NCBI RefSeq assembly: GCF_035784015.1
Contig: NZ_JALKOW010000001.1
Reading direction: 5' to 3' (one strand)
Length of the DNA: 64,000 nt
Origin: Comamonas sp009360615
Lineage (GTDB): Bacteria > Pseudomonadota > Gammaproteobacteria > Burkholderiales > Burkholderiaceae_C
Position 1 is the stretch's first letter. Each line of letters starts with the position of its first letter. Of the stretch, positions 27,003-34,983 are shown in pieces. The position numbers were made by a program, and so were the translations under genes. The notes under the pieces were generated by a model, which was given only the letters and a program-made list of their open reading frames with translations, was not told the origin of the DNA and searched no databases.

Positions 27003-27250
27003 CCAGCAAAGATATAGTGAATCTGCCTGCACGTTGCAGGTGCTTGCCAAAGGAAAGGAAAAGCAAACTCCGCCAAGTCCTCTGATTCCATGGGCTGTCG
27101 GCACTTGCTCTTTATCTTCGCTTGAGGCACAAAAGGGAGCAATCGTTGCTTCCAGCGGCAAGGACCACACCCTCCTTGAACCGCGAAAACGGCCCGGTCT
27201 GGTACCGGCCGTGAAGCCCGGAAGCCGGTTTCGCCGCTTCCGGGCTTTGT
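27003..27250 (+). ncRNA. Candidate structured non-coding RNA
   Basis: No protein is convincing here, but the DNA has several local hairpins: CCTGCA/TGCAGG near 27028, GTCCT/AGGAC with CAAG/CTTG on the flanks (27074-27084 with about 27162-27181), and GGCC-GGT/ACC-GGCC at about 27191-27210. It ends with a good terminator hairpin. The long-range pairing with bubbles recalls the 6S RNA architecture and a CTTGAACC motif is present, but identity is not established. It could be an sRNA or a 5' leader of the DUF748 gene. The exact ends are guesses. Confidence 0.35.
27214..27250 (+). terminator. Terminator hairpin within the 27 kb gap
   Basis: An 11-bp perfect stem (27214-27224 with 27237-27247) with a 12-base loop is followed by TTTGTTGT. 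It ends whatever RNA is made upstream; the next gene starts 245 bases later. Confidence 0.7.
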
Positions 27251-27495
27251 TGTATCTGGCGATGCTCGGCACTGCAGCGCATTGTTTGCATTTTTCTGTG
27301 TCCTTGTGCCTCTTCAGATCGCCTGGATGACGCAAACTTCTCCCTGGAAACCCCTTGGTCGCGCTATCTATATATAGAGCGCAGTCCAGCCACACCAGGG
27401 TGTGCTGAGGGTACAGTGATGTCCTGGTGGGGCGGCTCGTCCCGACCCTGAAAGCCGGCAAAGGCTTTCAATCCCTGCACTAATAACCATTGCCC

Positions 27496-30400
27496 ATGTC
27501 CTTGCTCACATCGAATCGCTGGCTTCGTCGGCTGATCTGGTCTGTTCTTGCTGTTTTGCTGTTATGGCTTTTGCTGTGGGCGCTGGTGCCTTGGGTGGCC
27601 AAGAGCCAGCTGGAAAAGCGCGCCGCCGAGAAGCTGGGGCGCGGTGTGCACGTGGGCAGGATCGAGTTCGCGCCCTGGTCCATGGCCATCACCGTGCATG
27701 ACCTGGTGATCGATAAAGCGGTCAAGGACGTGGCTGAAGATGCGGGTGCAGGGGGGGCTTCAGATCAGAAAGAGCTGAAGGCTGCCGCCCAGCCGCAGCT
27801 GGAGATCAAGCGCATCTTCATCGATGCCAGCGCGCAGTCGCTGTTCAGGCTCGCGCCTGTGCTCGATGCCATCGAGGTCGATGCGCCGGTGGTCCGCCTG
27901 ACCCAGCACTCGCTGGGCAAGCTCGATATTGACGACGTGCTTGCCAGGCTCTCCAAGCCCGACGACGAGGAGCCAGGCAAGTCCGTGAGCTTTGCGCTCT
28001 ACAACATTGCCTTGCGCGATGGCCGTATCGAGCTCAATGACGAGTCGGTGCAGCGCAGGCACGAACTCAAGGATCTGCAGCTGAGCGTGCCCTTCCTCAG
28101 CAATCTGGCGTCCAAGCGCGAGATCAAGGTGTTGCCGCATCTGGCTTTCGATCTCAACGGCAGCAAGTTCGATACCTCTGGCGAGAGCACGCCGTTCACG
28201 GACAGCCGCCAGACGGCGATGCATCTCAAATGGGATCACATCGATCTGGCTCCCTATCTGGGCTATGTGCCTGCCAGCGTTCCGGTACTGCCCCTCTCGG
28301 GAATGCTCGATACGGATCTGCAGGTCAGCTTCGAAGAGAAAGAACAGCCGGTGGTTCGCATCAGCGGCAAGCTGGCCTTGAGCAAGGTTGCTTTGCAGGA
28401 CCGTCAAGGCGCACCGCTGCTGAGCTTTGATGCGCTGGAAGTACAGCTCCAGAACGTTCAACCGCTGCAGAACCAGATTGCGCTGGATCGCGTGCGCTGG
28501 ATCAGGCCGCAGGTACATGCCAGCCGCAATGCACAAGGCGCGATCAACTGGCTGGGGCTGAGTGCGCCGGCCAGCGCCCCCGCTGCCCTGCAAGACAAGG
28601 CCCGGCCGGAGACTGCATCCGCCGGTGCCAGTGCTCCGGCCCCGGCAGATGCCAAGGCCGAAAAACCTGGCACCCCCCTGGTCGTCGGCGTGCAGCAGTT
28701 CGATATCGAAGGCGGCATCGTGCATTGGCAGGATGCCGCAACTGGTGCGTCGCCTGCGGCGCTGACGCTGGCCCCGTTGACCCTGCAGGCCAGGAGCCTG
28801 GCTTGGCCCATGAATGAAGCTTTGCATCTCAAGGCCTCTGCGGGAGTGCAAACAGGCGGCCAGCCACGGGCGCAAGAGGAGGCCAGGCTGGCTGTGGATG
28901 GTGAGGCCACGCTCAAGGCCGGCAAGCTCAGCCTCAAGCTGGAGCAGTTGCCGCTGCATTGGCTGCAGCCCTATGTGCAAGCGCACTTCACGCCGCAACT
29001 CAGCGCCATGCTCAATGCCGATGCCGGGATTTCCTGGGGTGAGGGCGGCGTCGTTGCAGAAGTGGCCGAGCTGACTGCCGACAAGCTGCAACTGCAGGAC
29101 AAGCAGGCCCCAGTCAATATCGAGCAGATCAAGGTCAGCGGCGTGCAGGCCGATCTCGCTGCCCGGCAGGTGCAGGTGGGGGCCATTGCCGTGCAAAAAC
29201 CCCAGCTGGCTGCGCTGCGCGACGCACAGGGGCGCTGGATGTACGAGCGCTGGCTGCCTGTCACGGGGCCAGCGGCAAGGTCGGCAAAAGAGGGTGGCAA
29301 GACGGAGCCGGGCAAGCCCTGGTCGGTCAAGCTCGCAGCGATTGCCGTCGATGGCGGTGCGCTGCAGTTTCGCGACGCCGCACCGGTGCCAGGTCAGAGT
29401 GCACAGCCGGTACAGCTGGATGTGAGCGCCTTGCGGCTGCGCCTGGGTGTTTTCGAGCCGCTGGCGGCCAAGTCGGCGCCGACTCCGCTGGAGGTCTCGG
29501 CCCAGCTGTCGGCCAATCGCCGGGTGCAGGCTGGCCAGATTCAGTTCAAGGGACTGCTGGGCCTGACACCGGTCACGGCCCAGGGGCAGCTGCAGGCCCG
29601 TGCGGTGCCCCTGCACGCACTGGAGCCGTATTTTGCCCACAGGCTCAATGTGGATCTGGTGCGTGCCGATGGCAATTTCCGGGGGCGGCTCAGCTATCTG
29701 GCCCATGCCAAGGGTCCCCAGCTGATGGTGTCGGGCGATGCCGAGCTCAACGACCTGCGCGTGCGATCCACGTTGGCCGCGCCGGTGCAGGAGCAGCCCG
29801 GCAAACCCAGCACTGCCAAGGGCGCGTTGACGGCGGTGCTCAATGATTCCACGGCGGATCGCGCCAGGGCGCTGGCGGCGCGCACCGGCCTGGGCCTGGG
29901 CGACGAGCTGCTGGCCTGGAAGACGCTGGCCGTTCGCGGCCTGGATCTGACGATGCAACCGGCGCAGCCGCTGCGCGTCAGCGTGCGCGAGACGGCGTTG
30001 AGCGACTTCTTTGCGCGCGTCATCGTGCAGCGCAACGGTCGTATCAATCTGCAGGATATTGTGAAGACCGAAAAGTCCGAGCAGTCCGTCGCGCAGAACG
30101 AAGAGGCGAACGCCCAGGTGGCGGCCGGCCAGAAGCCCGAGGTCCGCAAGTCGCTCGAAGAGCCGCTGAAGCCCGAAGACGGGGGGCCTGCGCCCATCAT
30201 CAAGGTCGGGCCGATTGTGCTGACCGGCGGCAAGGTGCAGTTCTCGGATTACTTCATTCAGCCCAACTATTCGGCCGATCTGAGTGAGCTGACCGGCCGT
30301 CTGAGTGCTTTCTCATCGCAAGCCCCTGCAGGCCAGGCCGAGCCACAAATGGCCGATCTCGAGATCAAGGGCAGGGCGCAGGGCACAGCCCAGCTTGATA

Positions 30401-31392
30401 TCAGCGGCAAGATCAATCCGCTGGCCAAGCCGCTGGCGCTGGATGTGCGCGCCCAGATGAATGACCTGGAGCTGTCGCCACTGTCGCCATATTCCATCAA
30501 GTATGCCGGCTACGGCATAGAGCGCGGCAAGCTCTACATGGATGTGAACTACAAGGTGCAGCCTGATGGGCAGCTCACGGCGTCGAACAAGCTGGTGCTG
30601 CGTCAGCTGACCTTTGGCGACAAGGTCGAAGGCGCGCCCGCATCACTGCCCGTCAAGCTGGCCGTGGCCCTGCTGTCCGACCGCAACGGCGTGATCGATC
30701 TCGATGTGCCGCTGAGCGGTTCGCTCAACGATCCGCAGTTCCGCCTGGCTCCCATCATCTTCAAGGTGATCGGCAACATCATCATGAAGGCGGTGACCGC
30801 GCCGTTTGCACTGTTGTCGGGCGCATTCTCTGGCGGGGACGAGTCGGGGGCAGTCAGTTTTGCGCCGGGCAGCTCCAGGCTCGATGGTAAAGCCAGGGAG
30901 CAACTGGCCAAGGTCGTCAAGGCGCTCAACGACCGTCCGGCTCTCAAGCTGACGGTGGTGGGCGAGTCGCGGGAAGCCGAAGACCGGGAGGCCTGGAAGT
31001 CGGAGGAACTGGACCGCCTGCTGCTGGCCCAGAAGCGCCGCAACGTGATCCGGGAAGGCAAGGGTGGCGATGAGGTGATGGCGTTCAGCGAATCCGAACG
31101 TCCGGCCCTGCTCAAGGCTGTCTACGGCCGTGCCGACATCAAAAAGCCCCGTAACATGGTCGGAATGGCCAAGGATCTGCCGGCCGATCAGATGCAGGCC
31201 CTGCTTCTGGACAGCATCAAGGTGCCAGACGATGCCATGCGTGAGCTGGCGCTGGCGCGCGGGGTGGCTGTACGGGACTATCTCGCCACGCAGCAACTGC
31301 CGCTGGAGCGTCTGTTTCTCGGGGCTCCCAAGCTGGATCTGAAGGATCAGGACTGGACGCCGCGTGCCCAGCTGAGCCTGTCGGCGCAGTGA
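27496..31392 (+). CDS. DUF748 AsmA-like giant protein
   Basis: The 1298-residue protein starts with one transmembrane helix (about 11-36) and continues as a long periplasmic region with repeated beta-strand patterns, including IDLAPYLGYVPASVPVLPLSG and the C-terminal LSPYSIKYAGYGIERGKL typical of DUF748/AsmA-like proteins. The last 200 residues resemble an OmpA-like end (SFAPGSSRLDGKAREQLAKVVKAL). AsmA-like proteins such as TamB and YhdP are proposed to bridge the inner and outer membranes for lipid transport; a similar role is an inference here. I take the ATG at 27496; a TTG two codons earlier is also in frame. Confidence 0.9.
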   Translation: MSLLTSNRWLRRLIWSVLAVLLLWLLLWALVPWVAKSQLEKRAAEKLGRGVHVGRIEFAPWSMAITVHDLVIDKAVKDVAEDAGAGGASDQKELKAAAQPQLEIKRIFIDASAQSLFRLAPVLDAIEVDAPVVRLTQHSLGKLDIDDVLARLSKPDDEEPGKSVSFALYNIALRDGRIELNDESVQRRHELKDLQLSVPFLSNLASKREIKVLPHLAFDLNGSKFDTSGESTPFTDSRQTAMHLKWDHIDLAPYLGYVPASVPVLPLSGMLDTDLQVSFEEKEQPVVRISGKLALSKVALQDRQGAPLLSFDALEVQLQNVQPLQNQIALDRVRWIRPQVHASRNAQGAINWLGLSAPASAPAALQDKARPETASAGASAPAPADAKAEKPGTPLVVGVQQFDIEGGIVHWQDAATGASPAALTLAPLTLQARSLAWPMNEALHLKASAGVQTGGQPRAQEEARLAVDGEATLKAGKLSLKLEQLPLHWLQPYVQAHFTPQLSAMLNADAGISWGEGGVVAEVAELTADKLQLQDKQAPVNIEQIKVSGVQADLAARQVQVGAIAVQKPQLAALRDAQGRWMYERWLPVTGPAARSAKEGGKTEPGKPWSVKLAAIAVDGGALQFRDAAPVPGQSAQPVQLDVSALRLRLGVFEPLAAKSAPTPLEVSAQLSANRRVQAGQIQFKGLLGLTPVTAQGQLQARAVPLHALEPYFAHRLNVDLVRADGNFRGRLSYLAHAKGPQLMVSGDAELNDLRVRSTLAAPVQEQPGKPSTAKGALTAVLNDSTADRARALAARTGLGLGDELLAWKTLAVRGLDLTMQPAQPLRVSVRETALSDFFARVIVQRNGRINLQDIVKTEKSEQSVAQNEEANAQVAAGQKPEVRKSLEEPLKPEDGGPAPIIKVGPIVLTGGKVQFSDYFIQPNYSADLSELTGRLSAFSSQAPAGQAEPQMADLEIKGRAQGTAQLDISGKINPLAKPLALDVRAQMNDLELSPLSPYSIKYAGYGIERGKLYMDVNYKVQPDGQLTASNKLVLRQLTFGDKVEGAPASLPVKLAVALLSDRNGVIDLDVPLSGSLNDPQFRLAPIIFKVIGNIIMKAVTAPFALLSGAFSGGDESGAVSFAPGSSRLDGKAREQLAKVVKALNDRPALKLTVVGESREAEDREAWKSEELDRLLLAQKRRNVIREGKGGDEVMAFSESERPALLKAVYGRADIKKPRNMVGMAKDLPADQMQALLLDSIKVPDDAMRELALARGVAVRDYLATQQLPLERLFLGAPKLDLKDQDWTPRAQLSLSAQ

Positions 31393-31466
31393 TGAATTCA
31401 CGGTGAAACGCCGTGCGATTTCGCATTTTTTGGCTTGCCTTTAAATAAAGGCGAAAATACCGGTTT

Positions 31467-31490
31467 GCCCAGGCGCCCATGTGCCTGGGC
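31467..31490. other. Perfect 8-bp hairpin between DUF748 and DUF349 genes
   Basis: GCCCAGGC (31467-31474) and GCCTGGGC (31483-31490) form a perfect stem with an 8-base loop. There is no T-tract after it. It may be an mRNA leader hairpin of the next gene. Confidence 0.45.
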
Positions 31491-31580
31491 TTGCGCTTGG
31501 AAAGTCTGCCCTCATGTGGGTCGGCTCTGGCCTGTTGCAGCGTGGACTGCAGTGGCTGCCAAGCATTTTCTGACCCCTAC

Positions 31581-34259
31581 ATGACATCTATTTCTCTTAG
31601 CAGCACCATGTCTGATGCATCTGAAGTGAACCCGGCCTCTGCCAAGAATTCTGAGCAACATCCGCTGGATGCACTGACGGGTGGTGCTTTCTCCGCCGAG
31701 ACCTCGGGTGATCGCGCCGCGCGCATTCGCGACTGGCTTGCGACCCAGCCGACGGTCGAGCAACTCCAGGACGTTCACAAGGAACTGAGCAAGGGCGACA
31801 AGAGCGCTGCCCGTGCCGTGCGTGAGCGCCTCGACGAAATCCGTCGCATCGCGAACCAGGAAAAAATCTCGGTGGAATGGGCCGAAAAGGCCGAGGCACT
31901 GCTGGCAGCCGTGCCTTTCGATGCCGCCGCCGCTGCCGCCTGGCAGCGCGATGCGGCCAAGGCCGGTGCCGCGCTGTCGCGCGAGCCGCTGTCGCAATTC
32001 AAAGCCCAGCTGGTCGAACGCGTGAAGGCCGTGGAAGACCTTCAGCACCGCACCCAGGTGCAACGGGAGGTGGCACTGCTGCTGGCGCAGCGCATCGAAG
32101 TGCTGTCCACCAAGTCCTGGAAGGATGCCAAGGCCGTGCTGGAAGCGCTCGGCTCCGATGTTGCCCGTTGGCAAGAGCAGGCCAAGGAGCTGACGGGCGA
32201 CGCCAGCTGGAGCAGCGTGGACGGTCGTTTCCCGCCTCAGCTGGAGGCCGCATCGGCACAGCTGGCGCTGGTTTGGGACGCCTTCCAGTCTGCGCTTGCA
32301 CAGACCGAAGCGGCTGCAGCGGACGAGGCATCCCCTCTGCCCACCGTGCCGGTCTGGGCAGACGAGATCCGCGTGGCGCGTGGCTTGCCGCCTGAAGCGG
32401 CTGCCGTGGAGGTGGCCAAGCCTGCTGCGCCGCGCGCGGCGGCCGGGGGACGTGGCAAGCCCACGCCCGAGCAGGTCGAGGCTGCCAAGGCCGGTCTCGG
32501 CCAGGCGCTGGAGGCGCTGAAGGCCGAAACTGCCGCAGGCAACAGCAAGGCAGGCTCGGAGGCCGTGCAAGCCATGCGTGCTGCCATCAAGACCCATGGC
32601 CGCTTTGTGGATGAAGCGACCGTGAGCGAAGTGCATGAGGCCCTGCTGGCTGCCGGTGAAGCGGATGGCTGGCAACGTCACCTGGCTGACAAGCTGCGCG
32701 AGGATCTGGTGGCCAAGGCGGAAGCGTTGCTCAACCGCCCCGAGGGGCAGGCTCTGGGGGGGCGAAAGATCCAGGAAACCCTGCGCAGCCTGCGCGAGCA
32801 GTGGAAGCAGGCCGACCAGGGGGCCGTGGCCAATCACGCCCTGTGGAAGAAGTTTGACGATGCCTGCAATGCCGCCTACAAGGTGGTCGAGTCCTGGCAC
32901 GACAAGATCCGTCAGGACAGCACGCAGGCCAAGGCCCAGCGTCTGGCGCTGATCGAGGAGATCAAGGCCTGGGCCGCAGAGCATTCCGCGAGCCAGGACT
33001 GGAAGAGCATGCTGCGCGCGCTGCGCCAGTTTGGCGAGCGCTGGCGTGAAAGCGGGCATATTGGCGAAAAGCTGTTTGCCGAGCTGCAACCCCTGTTCAA
33101 GCAGGCCATGGCGGCTGCGGAAGCTCCCTTGCAGGCGGCACAGAAGGCCAGCCTGGAGCGTCGCCATGCCATGATCGACGAAGCCACGGCCCTGGGTGCG
33201 GCACCCAGCCTGCGCATCGACGCTGTGAAAGCCTTGCAGCAACGCTGGCAGGCCGAGGCTCAGGTGGTGCCCCTGGATCGCAAGCATGAGCAAAAGCTCT
33301 GGGATGCATTCCGCAAGCCGCTGGATGATGCCTTCAATCGCAAGAGCGTGGAGCGTGGTGGTCGAAGCCTGGCTGCGGTCGAGCTGTCCGAGCATGATCG
33401 CCGTGTGCTGGATGCATCCAAGGCGGTCGAAGCGGCCAACGCCAGCGGCGATGCGCAGAAGATTCACGCAGCGCTGGCCGAGCTGGAGGCCGCCATCAAG
33501 GCCCAGCCCGCCAAGACGGGCGAGGATCAGTCCCAGGCCCGCAATGAGCAGGCGGTTGAAGCAGATGCCGCAGAGGCTGCGGCAGTGGCTAAGCCTGCAC
33601 GTCCCGTGGTGGCGGTGCGTGGCGATGATCGTCCCGGCATGAAGAAGGAGGCCGCTGCGGCGGCGGGTGGCCGTTCCGGCGATCGCAAGGACGGCGTCCG
33701 TGGGCGCGATGCAGGCCGTGGCGAACGTGGTGGCCGTGACGGTCGCGACAGCCGCGATGCAGGTCGAGGCCGCCGCGAGTTCACGCGCGAAGAGCGCGGT
33801 CCCCGTCTTGCTGATCCGGCTTTCCGTGCTCAGCGTGATGCCGTGGAGCATGCCCAGGAGGCTTTGCGCAAGCTGGCAGCCCAGGCCCATGGCGAAGCGC
33901 TGACCCAGTTGTTGGGAGCCTGGCAGGCGCGCGATCCGGCGCAGCTGCCATCCGCACAGCAGCTGGGTGGGAAGGTGACCGCTCCCGTGCGTGCTTCCTG
34001 GTCCGGCGCCGTGGCTGCTGCCCCCAAGGGAGATGCGGCGCAAGCCTTGCTGCGCCTGGAAATGGCTGCCGACGTCCACACTCCTGCCGATCAGCTGGCT
34101 GCACGTCGCGCACTGCAGCTGCAGATGCTGACCCGTCGAAATGATCCTTCGCCCCAGCAGACCTGGGGTCAGGATGTGGCCACTGTGCTGAGCAGCGCCA
34201 GCGATGAGGCGTCGGCCCGCCGCCTGCAGACCGCGCTCAAGCAATTGCTGCGCAAGTAA
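31581..34259 (+). CDS. DUF349 domain-containing protein
   Basis: The protein has several DUF349 repeats, helical segments with Trp (for example LRSLREQWKQADQ, LRALRQFGERWRESG, LQQRWQAEAQ), and an Arg/Gly/Asp-rich low-complexity segment at about 690-770. The C-terminal part is helical. DUF349 proteins are widespread in proteobacteria, and their function is not settled. The start is uncertain: the ATG at 31581 (892 residues) or the ATG at 31608; neither has a strong ribosome site. A terminator follows the stop codon. Confidence 0.85.
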   Translation: MTSISLSSTMSDASEVNPASAKNSEQHPLDALTGGAFSAETSGDRAARIRDWLATQPTVEQLQDVHKELSKGDKSAARAVRERLDEIRRIANQEKISVEWAEKAEALLAAVPFDAAAAAAWQRDAAKAGAALSREPLSQFKAQLVERVKAVEDLQHRTQVQREVALLLAQRIEVLSTKSWKDAKAVLEALGSDVARWQEQAKELTGDASWSSVDGRFPPQLEAASAQLALVWDAFQSALAQTEAAAADEASPLPTVPVWADEIRVARGLPPEAAAVEVAKPAAPRAAAGGRGKPTPEQVEAAKAGLGQALEALKAETAAGNSKAGSEAVQAMRAAIKTHGRFVDEATVSEVHEALLAAGEADGWQRHLADKLREDLVAKAEALLNRPEGQALGGRKIQETLRSLREQWKQADQGAVANHALWKKFDDACNAAYKVVESWHDKIRQDSTQAKAQRLALIEEIKAWAAEHSASQDWKSMLRALRQFGERWRESGHIGEKLFAELQPLFKQAMAAAEAPLQAAQKASLERRHAMIDEATALGAAPSLRIDAVKALQQRWQAEAQVVPLDRKHEQKLWDAFRKPLDDAFNRKSVERGGRSLAAVELSEHDRRVLDASKAVEAANASGDAQKIHAALAELEAAIKAQPAKTGEDQSQARNEQAVEADAAEAAAVAKPARPVVAVRGDDRPGMKKEAAAAAGGRSGDRKDGVRGRDAGRGERGGRDGRDSRDAGRGRREFTREERGPRLADPAFRAQRDAVEHAQEALRKLAAQAHGEALTQLLGAWQARDPAQLPSAQQLGGKVTAPVRASWSGAVAAAPKGDAAQALLRLEMAADVHTPADQLAARRALQLQMLTRRNDPSPQQTWGQDVATVLSSASDEASARRLQTALKQLLRK

Positions 34260-34297
34260 GTCATGGCCATGCCGCCTCGCCAGGGTGCGGCGGTCAC

Positions 34298-34326
34298 AAA
34301 AAAGGGAGCCTGAGAGCTCCCTTTTT
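34298..34326. terminator. Bidirectional terminator after the DUF349 gene
   Basis: A 12-bp stem (34298-34309 with 34315-34326) with A-run and T-run ends lies between the DUF349 gene and the leftward tRNA-Leu gene, so it may stop both. Confidence 0.85.
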
Positions 34327-34364
34327 TGCCTCTGCGTCTTGTGTGGTCGCGGCAGGCAGCAAAC

Positions 34365-34396
34365 GAAAAAGCCGCTGCATTCGCATGCAGCGGCTT
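34365..34396 (-). terminator. Terminator of tRNA-Leu copy 1
   Basis: On the minus strand this is a 12-bp stem (34385-34396 with 34369-34380) with a 4-base loop and a T-run. It is 8 bases downstream of the tRNA 3' end. Confidence 0.85.
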
Positions 34397-34404
34397 GTCG
34401 TGTT

Positions 34405-34489
<85 letters not shown>

Positions 34490-34595
34490 ATTTCAGAGTG
34501 ATTGAATTATATAGCAGCTGGTGCAGTGCGGATGCCGTTTTGCGGAGGTTTTTCTTAAAAATATCGGCGCGGTTGCGCGGTTCGGACCGGAAACG

Positions 34596-34625
34596 AAAAA
34601 GCCGTTGCATCTGCATGCAACGGCT
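34596..34625 (-). terminator. Terminator of tRNA-Leu copy 2
   Basis: A minus-strand stem of 11 bp (34615-34625 with 34600-34610) with a CTGC loop and a T-run. It differs from the copy 1 terminator by a compensated base-pair change, which supports the function. Confidence 0.85.
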
Positions 34626-34634
34626 CGTCGTGTT

Positions 34635-34719
<85 letters not shown>

Positions 34720-34864
34720 TTTCAGGGAAGCTTCGTATTGTAATGCAATTTCTTGCGGTCAATCCGAATCTTCAAATTTTCTAAGATGCCGCTTGGCTTG
34801 TAAGCATTCCTTTGAGGGAATGTTTTCCAAGTTTGTTTCAACCCTTGCAGGTTGTCGTTAAACT

Positions 34865-34949
<85 letters not shown>

Positions 34950-34983
34950 ATCTCAGGAAAGACATAGATTGTATATCAAAAAA

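Larger units (their letters stand above)
26626..27495. other. 870-base gene-free gap with AT-rich core and palindrome
   Basis: This is the longest gap in the window. It contains an AT-rich segment (about 26815-26960), unusual for this genome; a possible structured RNA with terminator (about 27000-27250); an imperfect palindrome around GCGCTATCTATATATAGAGCGC (27361-27382); and a hairpin at 27453-27472 close to the next gene start. Short frames here (for example 26943-27461 on the minus strand) look like noise. Confidence 0.6.

Noticed and set aside
26943..27461. A 172-codon minus-strand frame in the large gap
   Set aside because: It has no ribosome site, no conserved pattern and crosses the terminator hairpin at 27214-27250.
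31512..34244. A 910-codon minus-strand frame opposite the DUF349 gene
   Set aside because: It is an antisense shadow of a highly biased gene, with no ribosome site or motif.
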